A DNA stretch of 64,000 bases from Nyssa sinensis. Taxonomy: Eukaryota > Streptophyta > Magnoliopsida > Cornales > Nyssaceae. Both the position numbers and the translations under genes were made by a program. The notes below the pieces were generated by a model, which had not been told where the DNA came from, did no database searches, and saw nothing but the letters and a program-made list of their open reading frames with translations. Position 1 is the stretch's first letter. Every line of letters starts with the position of its first letter. The stretch lies in contig CM018031.1 of the NCBI GenBank assembly GCA_008638375.1, forward strand, positions 62,207,688-62,271,687. Reading direction: 5' to 3'. This document shows positions 1-12,500 of this stretch, in pieces.

Positions 1-670
1 AAACAAATAAAATATAAAAAATCAATACAATTTTAAATATATAAAAAAAATTAGAATAATTATTATAAATTTCAATAAAAATCAATGTAATTTATATTAA
101 ATAAAATTATCAATTTTTTTTAAAGAATGCTTTACCAATATTTTTATACACAAATTAAGAAATAGATTATTACAAAGTGTAAATGTATTTCATTACAGAA
201 GGTATGCTCCCTTTTGTAATGGGGGAACATTCAATTGTATTCAAATCGTGGCAAACATAGTGAACTCGTAATTCAATCTAGAATAGTTTCCTAACCTGAG
301 ATATGTCAAAACTGAGCTAAAATAAGTATATTCCACCACTAGCACACGAAAATACAGGAATCCAAACACAACCAAAAATACTTTCCAGTGGCACGAACCG
401 TCTACACACTGCCAGACGGACTACAGTCCAATGTGGCCAGATGTCAAATTTTCATCGGTGAATGCCAGCCGAGGGAAGACATTATGAAAATATCGAAAAT
501 TTTATTGATCATTAACCAATTAAACTTTCACACGGCATCAACATCACATGAGCCGAGGCCCATCTGATCACAAGAGGTTGATATTTACACAATCGTACCT
601 CAAAAACCCCCAAGCATAAAACCCTCGTCATTATCTTCTCGCAAACCCATCGCTCCATCATCTCAGAACC
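1..670. other. Upstream region and 5' leader of the MORF2-like gene
   Basis: The first ~180 bases are very AT-rich with no recognisable element. The rest is mixed-composition sequence without a coding frame. Just before the start codon the strand turns pyrimidine-rich, and there is a telo-box-like AAACCCTCG near 620, a motif often seen near plant housekeeping and translation-related promoters. No convincing TATA box was seen, so the transcription start is not placed. What lies left of the window is unknown. Confidence 0.4.
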
Positions 671-1389
671 ATGGCGGCTACGATGGCAGCAACCATAGCC
701 CGATCAATCCTCACCGTTCGATCATCAGCATCTTCATATATCTTCTTCTCCAAACGCCTCTTTTCTTCCTCTTCTTCCATAGCCAAAGCCCCACCTCTAC
801 CAGGCTTTGTCCGCCCTGCCCGGTCCACGGTCTCACTCTCTCACTCGCTCCGGGTGGTGGCTCCCGCGGCGGTTCGTTTGAACTCGATTCGATGCAGGGT
901 GAACCGGTCCGGAGGGTCGGCGTACTCGCCGCTCAACTCCGGGTCGAACTTCAGCGACCGTCCGCCGACCGAGATGGCGCCGCTGTTCCCGGGTTGCGAT
1001 TACGAGCACTGGCTTATTGTCATGGACAAGCCCGGTGGCGAAGGGGCCACGAAGCAGCAAATGATCGAATGTTACATCCAAACCCTAGCTAAGGTCCTTG
1101 GAAGGTAACTTATTGATCTAGATAAAGAGAGGATTGCAGAGCGATAAAATAAAGATTTAGAGTGAGACAGATAAATCTTGAACCGGAGCTGAGTTTAAAT
1201 AAACTTCTTCTCTCTACATTTATTAATTTTGGGATTTGTGTGTTCCAATGTTACAGATGGTGTGCGTGTGTTTTAGGGAGAAATCCCAGCCTGCAGTTCT
1301 GTTTGTTTGTTAGTGTTACTGTATTAGCATACTAAACATTGACTCAACAGTAGACTCCGTTCTTTAAATCTGTAGTCTCTCCGAGCTGG

Positions 1390-1423
<34 letters not shown>

Positions 1424-4400
1424 GAGAGAGAGGGAGGGAGGGAGAAATGATTCATCTGTAGTAATAATTTATTTGGTTGTTATTACATAAATAATGTATT
1501 CACTCCTTATGATGTCCTAGCGAGGAGGAAGCAAAGAAGAAGATTTACAATGTGTCTTGTGAGAGGTACTTTGGTTTTGGGTGCGAGATTGATGAGGAGA
1601 CTTCAAATAAACTTGAAGGTTTGTGTGGGTTTCATTTGATTCATAGTGTATCTGGTGGAGTTGATTTGACCTATAATGGTTTTTCCATTTTATTGCAGGC
1701 CTGCCTGGTGTTCTCTTTGTCCTTCCTGATTCTTATGTTGATCCTGAGAATAAGGATTATGGCGGTGAGTCTTATCTAAATTCAAGTGCTATTTAGGGTT
1801 CAATTCAGATTTCAATTATTGCTATTTATTAGTAATTTTTTATTTCTTGCTTGTTTGATAAATAGATATGGTGTGTATTTGTTTAGTAAATGCAATTATC
1901 ATATCTGCAATGCTATTGTTTGTGATTCTTCATGAAAAGCTTTGACATGGCTGAAGTAATTCATGATTATCATAAGACTGGATGTCATTGGTGGTGCTGA
2001 ATGTCATTTGCACTTACATCTGTAGGAATTGCCATAAATTATTATTATTTTTTCATATTTTCTGATATGATATAATTTTGTAATGCCTATCCCTAGAACC
2101 TGCTAAATGCATCCGCCTGCCCCTTTGCTTTTGAAAGCATTGATCTTTATACTTCAGCACAACATGTTATTGAATGTGAATCTTGCAATGCTTCATCTAG
2201 GCATAAAATATTATTTTTGTTAGGAATGATGTTTTGTTGTTTATTGGCTACTTTGCTGGGCACAATGGTCATAACTTAGAAGATACAGTTGTGATACTGG
2301 ATAGTCCATCTTGGCAAAGCTGAAGAGCCTTAAATGGGTAATGAACAGCTTTGAATGCTAATGGACTTGCATCAATAATTTCTCTAAACTTGTCTGTCCC
2401 CCTCCTCAAACTCAATGGAGCTGCAGATCAGTGGAGATGAAACATGAAAATTTGCACTGTGCACTGTGCCTTGTTTGATTAATGAGAAGCTACGAACAAA
2501 CAATCGTATACTAGGAATTTTAGAATGATGAGCCTGGGTGCTGCATGTGATAGGATTCCAAGTAAACTGAAAGTTATTGTTAAACCCACAGTCAACACTA
2601 CCATGGCAAAGAACAACTTTTTCTTGTCTTAATTCATTGTTAGTTTATTTATTGTCCACTCTGCTGGGCACAATGGTCATAACTTAGAAGAAACAGTTGT
2701 GATACTCGATAGTCCATCTTGGCAAAGCTGAAGAGCCTTAAATGGGCAATGAACAGCTTTGAATGCTAATGGACTCACATCTATCATTTCTCTCAACTTG
2801 TCTGGCCTCCTCAGACCCAATGGAGTTGCAGATCAGTGGAGATGAAACATGAAAATTTGCACTGTGCACTTTGCCTTGTTTGATTAATGAGAAGCTATGA
2901 ACAAATAATTGTATACTTAGAATTTTAGAATGATGAGCCTGGGTGCTTCATGTGATACGATTCCAAGTAAACTGGAAGTTATTGGTAAACCCACAGTCAA
3001 CACTACCATGGCAAAGAACGTCTTCTTCTTGTCTTAATTCATTGATGGTTTGTTTATTGGCTTGGCTTCTTTGCTGGGCACAATGGTCATAACTTAGAAG
3101 ATATAGTTGTGATACTTGCTAGTCCATCTTGGCAAAGCTGAATAGTCTTAAATGGGCAATGAACAGCTTTGAATGCTAATGGACTTACATCTATCATTTC
3201 TCTAAACTTGTCTGGCCTCCTCAGATTCAATGGAGTTGCAGATCAGTGGAGATGAAACATGAAAATTTTCATTGTGCACTTTGCCTTGTTTGATTAATGA
3301 GAAGCTATGAACAAATAATTGTATACTTGCAATTTTAGAATGATGAGCCTGGGTGCTTCATGTGATACGATTCCAAGTAAACTGGAAGTTATTGGTAAAC
3401 CCACAGTCAACACTACCATGGCAAAGAACGTCTTCTTCTCATCTTAATTCATTGACGGTGTGTTTATTGGCTTGGCTTCTTTGCTGAGCACAAGGGTCAT
3501 AACTTAGAAGATATAGTTGTGATACTTGATAGTCCATCTTGGCAAAGCTGAATAGTCTTAAATGGGCAATGAACAGTTTTGAATGCTAATGGACTTACAT
3601 CTATCATTTCTCTATACTTGTCTGGCCTCGTCAAACTCAATGGAGTTGCAGATCAGTGGAGATGAAACATGAAAATTTGCACTGTGCACTTCGCCTTATT
3701 TGATTAATGAGAAGCTACAAACAAATAATTGTATACTTGGAATTTTATAACAATGATCCTCGGTTTTACATGTGATAGGATTCCAAGTAAACCTAAAGTT
3801 ATTGGTAAACCCACAGTCAACGCTACCATGGCAAAGAACAACTTCTTGTCTTAATTTATTGTGGGTTTGTGGCTTGGCTTGGCTTCCCTGCTGGGTACAA
3901 TGGTCATAACTTATAAGATATAGTTGTGATACTCTATAGTCCATCTTGGCAAAGCTGATGAGCCTCAAATGGGCAACGAACAGCTTTGAATGCTAATGGA
4001 CTTACATCAATCATTTCTCTATATTTGTCTGGCCTCCTCAAACTCAATGGATTTGCAGCCCAGTGGAGATGAAACATTAAATTTGCACTGCTTTGTTTGA
4101 TTAATGAGAAGCTATGAACAAATAATTGTATACTCCGAATTTTAGAACGATGAGCCTGGGTGCTACATGTGATACGATTCCGAGTAAACCGAAAGTTATT
4201 ATTGGTAAACCCAAAGTCAGCACTACCATGGCAAAGAACAATTTCTTCTTGTCTTAATACATTGTCGGTTTGTTTAGTGGCTTGGCTTCTTTACTGGGCA
4301 GTGGGCACAATGATTATAACTTAGAAGATATAGTTGTGATACTCTATAGTCCATCTTGGCAAAGCTGATGAGCCTCAAATGGGCAATGAACAGCTTTGAA

Positions 4401-5107
4401 TGCTAATGGACTTGCATCAATCATTTCTCTAAACTTGTCTGGCCTCCTCAAACTCAATGGACTTGCAGATGAGTGGAGATGAAACATGAACACTTGCACT
4501 GTGCTTTGTTTGATTAATGAGAATGCATTCATTGTTGTTGTGGTTATTATTATTAATTTGGGACAAGCAATTAAAGCTCTTATTCATAGGGAATAAAGCT
4601 CAGCATAAAATCAAGTGCATGCCTGGGAGTTCTATTTCACAATCTTATAAGTTTTATCACAAAGTATTTCAATCTTAAAAGTTTTAGGAGAGAAGTAGTT
4701 TCAGTCTATACTCCATAGTGGATGTTAGGCAACAGCCGCAGTATTATTTGTTTAGTTAGTTAATTTTGAGGTCATTATTTTCCATTATTAGCTGTGACTT
4801 GCTTTAACTATTTATCAGTTTGGCATCAGAAATCTTATTCTACCCTCTGAAACTAGCATAACTGCAGTTACTTAATTTTCCATCTCTTAAGGATCGTTTC
4901 CTGAAGAAAAAGTTGAAATTTATGGAGCAATTCTAAATATCTTTGTTATTCTTATGATTTGCAGCGGAGCTGTTTGTAAATGGTGAGATAGTTCAAAGGT
5001 CTCCCGAAAGGCAAAGGCGAGTGGAGCCAGTGCCCCAAAGAGCTCAAGACAGACCAAGATACAATGACCGAACCCGCTATGTGAGGCGCCGTGAAAATAT
5101 GCGGTGA
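671..5107 (+). CDS. MORF2: Multiple organellar RNA editing factor 2-like protein, chloroplastic (4 exons)
   Basis: Exons 671-1104, 1521-1618, 1699-1764 and 4965-5107 join in frame (741 nt, 246 aa) with GT-AG borders throughout. Residues 1 to about 75 are Ser/Ala/Arg-rich like a plastid transit peptide. From about residue 95 the MORF/DAG core follows: [20 protein letters not shown], then (E)[40 protein letters not shown] and a basic [15 protein letters not shown] tail. From family knowledge these match MORF2 better than MORF9. MORF proteins bind PLS-class PPR editing factors and are needed for C-to-U editing of many plastid transcripts; they have no catalytic centre. The start is the first ATG before the transit-like region. 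Intron 1 carries an (AT)n tract and intron 3 a large tandem array. The core looks intact, so the gene is probably functional. Confidence 0.93.
1391..1445. repeat. (AT)n microsatellite followed by GA/GGGA-rich tract
   Basis: About 30 bases of alternating TA are followed by a GAGAGAG/GGGAGGGA purine tract, all inside intron 1 of the MORF2-like gene and upstream of its exon 2 acceptor. It is a plain simple repeat and probably length-polymorphic. Confidence 0.85.
2229..4523. repeat. Tandem array of a ~408-bp unit, about 5.6 copies, in MORF2 intron 3
   Basis: The marker string GCTGGGCACAATGGTCATAA recurs, with small changes, at about 2255, 2663, 3073, 3483, 3890 and 4293-4303, giving spacings of 407-410 bp. 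Each unit also carries AGTCCATCTTGGCAAAGCTG, AATGCTAATGGACTTACATC, GTGGAGATGAAACATGAAAA and CACTACCATGGCAAAGAAC in the same order. Copies differ mainly by substitutions and very short indels. The last copy stops at about 4523 in GATTAATGAGAA, where unique sequence begins. No reading frame is conserved from copy to copy, so it behaves as non-coding satellite-like DNA. The array accounts for most of the unusual 3.2 kb length of this intron. Confidence 0.93.
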
Positions 5108-6540
5108 ACTCTGCACAAACTTGGACTAGTTATATGTGGTTATGGAAAGTCTGTTGTATTTAGTTGTCATATTGTGTTGGGTTATGTGACTACAAACTCG
5201 ATGGACTTCCAAACCTTGTAACAGCACTCCTCGGTCTGGCTACTTCCTCCGTAAAGATTATGGTTTTCATTTTCTTGTGATCCTGTTTTTGTGTTGTGCA
5301 TTTAGTGGAGTACCTATGTGGAAGCCATATGGTGAAGGTTGGATTGTTGCAACTGAAGAATATAGTCTGTAACATTGCTCATATTCCTACTAGTACCCAT
5401 ATTTGATATGTTGCTTATAAATCATTTAATCAGGCAGATTCTCATAGTCCTCACTAACGATTCTGATAGCAATAACAACCTCGTTCTCTCTTTTACTTGC
5501 AAGCTTATCAAGTTGAAAAGGCAGAGCCTCTATTTATTTTTAAAGAAAAGGGTGTTATATTAAGTCTCGAGTAAGTGAAAGAAAATTAATAAGAATATCA
5601 ATATCATTCATCCCAGGCCAGCCTCAAATTTAAATTTAATTTTGAGTTAAATTTTTTTTAAATATATTTTTATTCATATTCAAATTCAAAATTTTATATT
5701 ATTAATGTAAAGTTGATGAAGTTAAATTTATAATTGTAACTTCTAATGGAGTATTTTATGGCCTCTAACAAACCAATGAATAATGACTAATTGTATTCAT
5801 ATATATAATCTCATGGGAAGAGAGAGGGAGTCAAAAGTTAATTAAAATAAATAAATAAAAGGATAAAGTGAGATTGTTGAAAAAAGAAAAAGTAGGAAGA
5901 TAAAATTATATTAAAATATAAAATAAGTATATCTTTTTAGAAGTGATGTATACTATTAAAAATTATTATGAATTTTTTAAGTAAAAAAATAACTCTTGAA
6001 AAATATTAATGAAAGTTATTTTTACACTCACAATTTAATTAGTACATTTAATTAGTACATGCATTACACGTATTTGTTTTATATATAATTATATGTATAT
6101 ATATATAATATATATGTATTAATTTAATTAATTTTATATATAATTATACAAATAAATATAATATACGTGTGAATTAAATCATAAAAATTATAAATATTCA
6201 CTAACGCTAGCATTTGTCGATGACTCTTAAAAGAGACAGATAATTAACGTGTCGCCGCCGCCGCCAAGGTCTCGGGACTTGCCAATCATAAAATCGCCTC
6301 CGTAGCAGCCACGTCTTTCTATTCTCTACCGCATGGGGATTGTTTGGTGAAAAAGTGGGTCAAAGGGGGTTATAGCAGGAAAGAAATGATTTCTCTAGGA
6401 GGCCGCGACAATATAGCACAATCAATGCCTCTTTGTTTTTCAAGTCTCAACTCCTAACCGGTACTCAGTCGGCGGCACAGCATTCTCAAAATCTCAAATT
6501 TTAAACGCAAACGGTAACTCTTTCTTCCTCTTCCTCGCGA
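5108..6540. other. Intergenic region between the MORF2-like gene and PSAT1
   Basis: The first ~450 bases probably hold the 3' untranslated region of the MORF2-like gene. Then comes ~600 bases of AT-rich DNA including a MITE-like inverted repeat at 6066-6170. From about 6250 the base composition rises, with a short CGC triplet run (6252-6265); this is the likely promoter and leader of PSAT1. No further gene is supportable. Confidence 0.5.
6066..6170. repeat. AT-rich inverted repeat, MITE-like
   Basis: The left end ACACGTATTTGTTTTATATA and the reverse complement of the right end (ACACGTATATTATATTTATT) pair as inverted repeats, continuing into TATAATTATA on both arms with a TA-rich centre. The ACACGTAT termini argue against mere AT-richness. 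No clear target-site duplication was found, so the transposon class is open. Confidence 0.45.
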
Positions 6541-9500
6541 ATGGGAGGCCATGGCCACTTCGTTATTCTGGCATTTATTCTTCTCGGAGTTCTGCAAAGA
6601 ACTTTCGTCAATGGCGGCGAGTTTACCGGAGAGAACTCCAGGCTCTCCGGCATCATTATTCCTGGTTTCGCGTCGACTCAGCTCCGAGCGTGGTCAATCT
6701 TGGACTGTCCCTACTCTCCTCTCGATTTTAACCCTCTCGATTTGGTCTGGCTCGACACCACCAAAGTAAAAAGAATGCTTCCCTTTTCACAACCTTTATC
6801 GCTTTCGATCTGGTCTCGCTTTCTCGCGTCGGCATTTATCCTTTTGTTTTGGTTCTTTCATTTCTTTTTCCAATGCAGATATTGTATCTGTTTATTTGAT
6901 TTATTGAGTTTCATGCATTCTTTTCTTTATCTTTACTGCAAAGCCACTTATAATATTTTACTTTGTGCTTCTAAGGTCCAACCCACTATTATTCTCGTGA
7001 TAATTTGGCTGTTTGGGGTTCACCCAAGAGTTTGATGGTGGTTTTTAATTGTTCCAGTTCAATTTTAATTCTCATATTGTGTAAAGGGAAATTTAGAAAG
7101 AAATTAAATTGTGAATTCAAAGCTAGGCTCTAATATTCAAATAAAGTGATTTAAGTTAATCTGCCTCAATGGTAAATGTTTTTGATTTAGTTTTGTTCTG
7201 CACGATCCTGCTGAGTGCTAATTCACGTTCCATGTGAAGTTTGTCTAATGTGACTACTTGTTTTCAGAGCTTAAAGTTAAGATTCTTGTTTTCACAACCT
7301 CAACTGGAAAGAAGCCTCATCTCAGATTTCCAAGTGGTTTGAGGTTGACAATAAAATTCAGTTATGCCACCTGTTCCAATAGGATCAGTTTGCATCTTCT
7401 GTTAAATATCTGCTCAAAGCCTCAATCATAACTTGAAGTAGTGACCAACGCGACTCACATAAGTCATCCCTAATGTTTCATTTCATTTGCATTGGCCTTC
7501 ATTACATTGTTGATTTTGTCCTTGTCTTGAGCACTGGATTATTGTCAATATGCTATTTTTTTTTTCTCTTAATATCTATCATGCAGCTTCTTTCTGCTGT
7601 GAATTGCTGGCTTAAGTGCATGTTACTAGACCCTTACAATCAAACTGATCACCCTGAGTGCAAGTCCCGTCCTGATAGTGGTCTATCTGCAATCACAGAG
7701 CTTGACCCAGGTTACATAACAGGTATTCTTTATAATGTTATTATCTATCTTCTTTCATTTTTGTGCTTTGTTATGACCTTTGAACTCACTCATACACACA
7801 GTAACACATAAACACACTTACGTGCATATCTATGTATACCTGTAGCCTGTAGGCAAGTTTTCAAATACTCGCATTATAATTAGACAATATTTCATTACAA
7901 TATTTGTCAAAAGTTTCTCGGTACATAATTATTATGTTGCAGGAAAGGTTGGAGTTCAAAATTTTTAGTTGTTTTCTAAATGGTTGGATGCTCTTACCTT
8001 TTGGTTTTGCTGGAGAGTTGTCTGATTGATAAACTGAGCAACTATTCAAGGAAATAGCCATGATGGCTGACCCATATGTAAAATAAACCTGGTTGTAATC
8101 TTGTTGTCATTTCTTAATCTCTGTCCTTTTGACTGTTGTCAGAGTTTTATAATTTATGTAATCAGTTCGACGTTGCAAAAAAAGGTATAGTTTTGCACTA
8201 CTGTTGGGCAACATGTGGAGAAACAAATGTTGCTCAAATGATTAAAAGAGAACCCATCATACTATACACTGGTACTCAATGTATCATTTATGATTTATAT
8301 TAACTCAAATTAAAATTTGCAGCCTCAATTTTGCATGCCAAATGAGGATCATGGCCAATTGGAGAAGAAATTCATAGATTCAGCTTTATATTTCATCAGT
8401 GTAAGATCAAAATCTAGGCATGTGTATGATTTTTCAGGACTGTTGAAAATTGAAAGCAAATACAAGACCAATCTTCATTCTATAAAAATCTAACTTTCAA
8501 CCATGTAACTGCTAACATATCCCTTAACTGTGCTCCCCACTTCTTTCTTTTTCTGTGACACGTACGTTCATGTAGAGAACAAAATTCTCTGACACTTTTT
8601 CTTCTTCTTCTTTTTTTGGTGGCAGTGGCTTCCTACCTTCTTGGTTACTGGACTCTTATTGAATCCTTTTTGAAATCCTTGAACCCCCTCCCCCCCAAAA
8701 AAAGAAAAAGAAAAGAAAGAACAAAGAAAGAAAGTAAAAATGAATATCACCAATTATTCTACTAAAAAGGAAATTAGAACTTTTCGTCAGTCTTGAAAAG
8801 TACAGGATCATTGTAAGAAATGATTTCAATGCTCACAACACCCTTTCTGAAATCTTTGACCCCCCCCCCCCCGGGCGGGGGCCAAAGGAAAAAAGAAAAT
8901 TAATACCATCAATTATTCTAGAGTAAACTACACTGACCTCCCTGGAGGTTTCTGACAAATACGCTAACTTCTCATGAAGTTTTTGAAATTACACTTACCT
9001 TCCTTATTTTACCTGACAATATACAGATACCCCCTTAAGTCAAAATCTTTATTCAAAATAACAAAATTGTCCATTTTATTTATTTATTTTTGCATTATTT
9101 CAATTTTTGACCAAATTTCTCTAACATTTTTTAAAGTTTTTTTTTTATATATATAAATAAATTTAAGGTTTTTATCAATATTTATTTGGAAAATAAAAAG
9201 AAATTGGCCAAAATTTTAAAAATTGAAGAAAAAAAAATATGAAAGGGGCAATTTGGTCATTTTGAAAAAAAAATTGGCTCGAGGGGAGTATTTGTATATT
9301 GTCAAGTAAAGTAGGTGAGGTCAGTGTAATTGTCAGAAAGCCCAGGAGAGCTTAGTGTAAATTACCCATTATTCTACTAAAAAGGAAATTAGAACTTTTG
9401 GTCAATCGACTCAATCTTGAAAAATAAAGGATCATCGTAAGAAATGATTGCAATGCTGGCACTGTTGTGAGGCACGAATTATACATGGGTGTTCTTTTTA

Positions 9501-12500
9501 GTATTTAAACAGAGTTCCTTGTCTCTAGGAGTACTTAGGGTCTACTTTGTTTGTTTGGTCTACTATATGCCCTATAGTGGTCGCAGATTATTTCATTGAT
9601 GGCACTCATAGATGATGGTTTTTGCACACTACACTAGTCAGCCATGAATTTGAGTCCATTAAAGGTAGTTTTCGTTGGTCCATTTTGACTTGCTCTTTGG
9701 ATGTGATGTGAGTTTTGACACTATAATGTTATGTTCACAGGTGTAAATATTGTTATCAAGTGATTTTCATTGCACCATGAAACACCTTATGCATGGTGCA
9801 ATCATCAAATTGGTGTGAAATCTGAAGCCATATTTTCTAAACAACTTGCTCTTGATGTCCTTATCTGTTATGTGCAAGTACAGTGTTATTCCCATCCAAA
9901 TCCATACAGGAGTCTTGGTAGATAAATGAAAGAGATTCTCCTTCTGAGGTGGCTCAAACAACTGGCTTTATACTTTTTGAAGAATAGCGATTTACATTTT
10001 TTGTTGAAGGACCTCTGGTTCTTTGGCATCTTCTTCTTGTCTATGTATATTGTAATAAAGCTTCATTTGGAAAGTTACACACACATTCACTTCTGTATAG
10101 TTGTAACTTATTTTTGTCAGAATTCTGACTTAATTCTCATATATGAGAAGAATACAAACCGTTAAATAGGAAATGGAGCAGTGTCTAACTTTCGTCCTAA
10201 TTCTCATCTCTATCAAAACAAATCCACATAAAATTTAAGCTATATCTGCTCAATTTAATTAGTTTTGTGATTAAATTATGTTTGTGCTTCATTTACACTC
10301 CCCTGAAAAATGATGCATGGTCTTCAGGTCCTCTTTCGTCAGTGTGGAAAGAGTGGGTAAAGTGGTGCATTGAGTTTGGTATTGAGGCTAATGCAATCCT
10401 TGCTGTTCCATATGATTGGAGATTGCCACCATCAAAGCTTGAGGAGCGAGACGTTTACTTTCACAAACTAAAGTTTGTACTGATACCTTCCATATCTTTT
10501 GTGCATTCTACTTTTACTGGCTATGATGCCCATTTCTTGATAGACTGCTTTTCACGACATCATTACCTCTCAGAGCCAATTTAGAAAAAAGTTGATAAAA
10601 ACCCAAAGTAATTATTTTGTCACCATCAAGGCTTGAGGAGCGAAGACTTTACTTTTACAAGCTAAACATTGTATCTATCTTTCATATCTCTCGTGAATTC
10701 TACTTCTACTTGCGACAATGCACATTTCTTGGTAGATTGCTATTTTACTACATCATTACCTTTCAGAGCAGCCTTAGTACAAGGTTTACAAATCGAATTA
10801 AATATTTCATTTCCTCTCATGATAGTTTGGTTCTGCAACTTTTTCAATATGATGTTATTCAAAGAATTTGCATCCTCAGAATGGAAGAGGACTGATGATT
10901 TATATCTGATATAAGTCATGTCAGTGCATTGAAATTATTAGTCCAGACTCCAGATCATACTACACACAGGAAATGTCTATTTAAATCAAGAATTGTCTAT
11001 GCCCCTCTTTAGACATGAAAAATCGATAGAACTTACTAAATGCTTCGTGGTTAACTCTGTTTAGATTGCAGTTGTTTCTTGTGGTTTTTATTCACTAAAG
11101 GACCTTGTAGTCTTGCTCCCCTGTCCTGATCTTGCTTTCAATGGATTGTTGATTCTTTTTTATAGACAGATATTGCTTCTTCAGTCAGGATTTTCATATT
11201 TTTGATTGTCAATGCAGGCTGACTTTTGAAACTGCCCTTAAACTTCGTGGTGGCCCCTCTATAGTTTTTGCCCATTCATTGGGGAACAATGTCTTCCGCT
11301 ACTTTTTGGAGTGGCTGAAACTAGAAATTGCACCGAAAAGATATATCCAATGGCTAGATGAATCACATTCATGCCTATTTTGCTGTTGGTATGCTTTAAC
11401 TACTCTGAATGTTGTTTTGGTTTCTAAGCAAAGTTATCTAGGGATGCAGTCTATTGGACTCCTGTTTGTATAATTTCAGGAGCCCCTCTTCTTGGAGCAA
11501 CTGAGACAGTCAAAGCAACACTCTCAGGAGTCACATTTGGACTTCCTACATCTGAGGTTTCCATTTTTTTCTTTTTCAATTTTGTTTGTATATTCATTTT
11601 TTTTACTCTTTTCCCTTTTGTTTCTAGCCATCTCTTTATTCATTTTATTGCCTATTTGATCCATCTAAATTTCTCCACCATTTTAAGTGGTTCTATGGTA
11701 GATCATATATCTGATATATTTATTTCTCAAATTTGTTATTAGATGGTTTGGATGGTCCATAATAATAAACAGATCTGGTTCAACTGCTAGTCCCATCTAG
11801 GGATTGTAATTTTTTAAACATACATTTGTGGGATGATTAAAGAAATAGCAGCTTGTGATGACTGAAATCCCAATTTATTGGAAACCGTGACTAGTGATTC
11901 TAACGATTTTTTTTCTAGATGTGCAAATTTTTTCAACCTCTTTGCATCAATGTTGAATGCCTTGCATTGGTACTTATAAAAAAAAAAAGCCTTGCATAGG
12001 CACTTGTATAAGTGCCCAATACTTTTTTTTTATCAGTAAATAAGGTGTATTATAAACAATATGTCCGTGAAGGGCATAAGTACAAAAAAGGGACCGTCTT
12101 ACAAAAATTAACACCTAAAATCCCCCCAAAAAATTCATTAGACTATGTAAATACAACAGATACTCTTCCTTGACCCAAGAAAATAGCATCTTCAAAAAAC
12201 AATCTTTAAATCTCCAAAGGGGAATCACTTCCCCTTCAAAGGTCCTTAAGTTCCTTTCCCTCTTTATACACCACACAAGGCAAAGAGGAGTTGTCTTCCA
12301 TACTATCTTCAGCTCCTTCCTCATCTTACTACAATGCCAAAGCAAAAAACCTCCTTGATAGAGGCCGGCATCACCCAAGAACAACCAAAAAGAGAGAATA
12401 GCAAATTCCAAGCATCCTTAGCCATATTGCAATGCACAAGGTGATGGTCTACCATCTCTTCCTCTTTTTTTCTCATACAACAATGACTAGGACATTGAAA

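Noticed and set aside
3696..4532. Short minus-strand frames inside the MORF2 intron array, considered as a repeated peptide gene
   Set aside because: The frame is not kept from copy to copy and starts and stops move, so it is chance.
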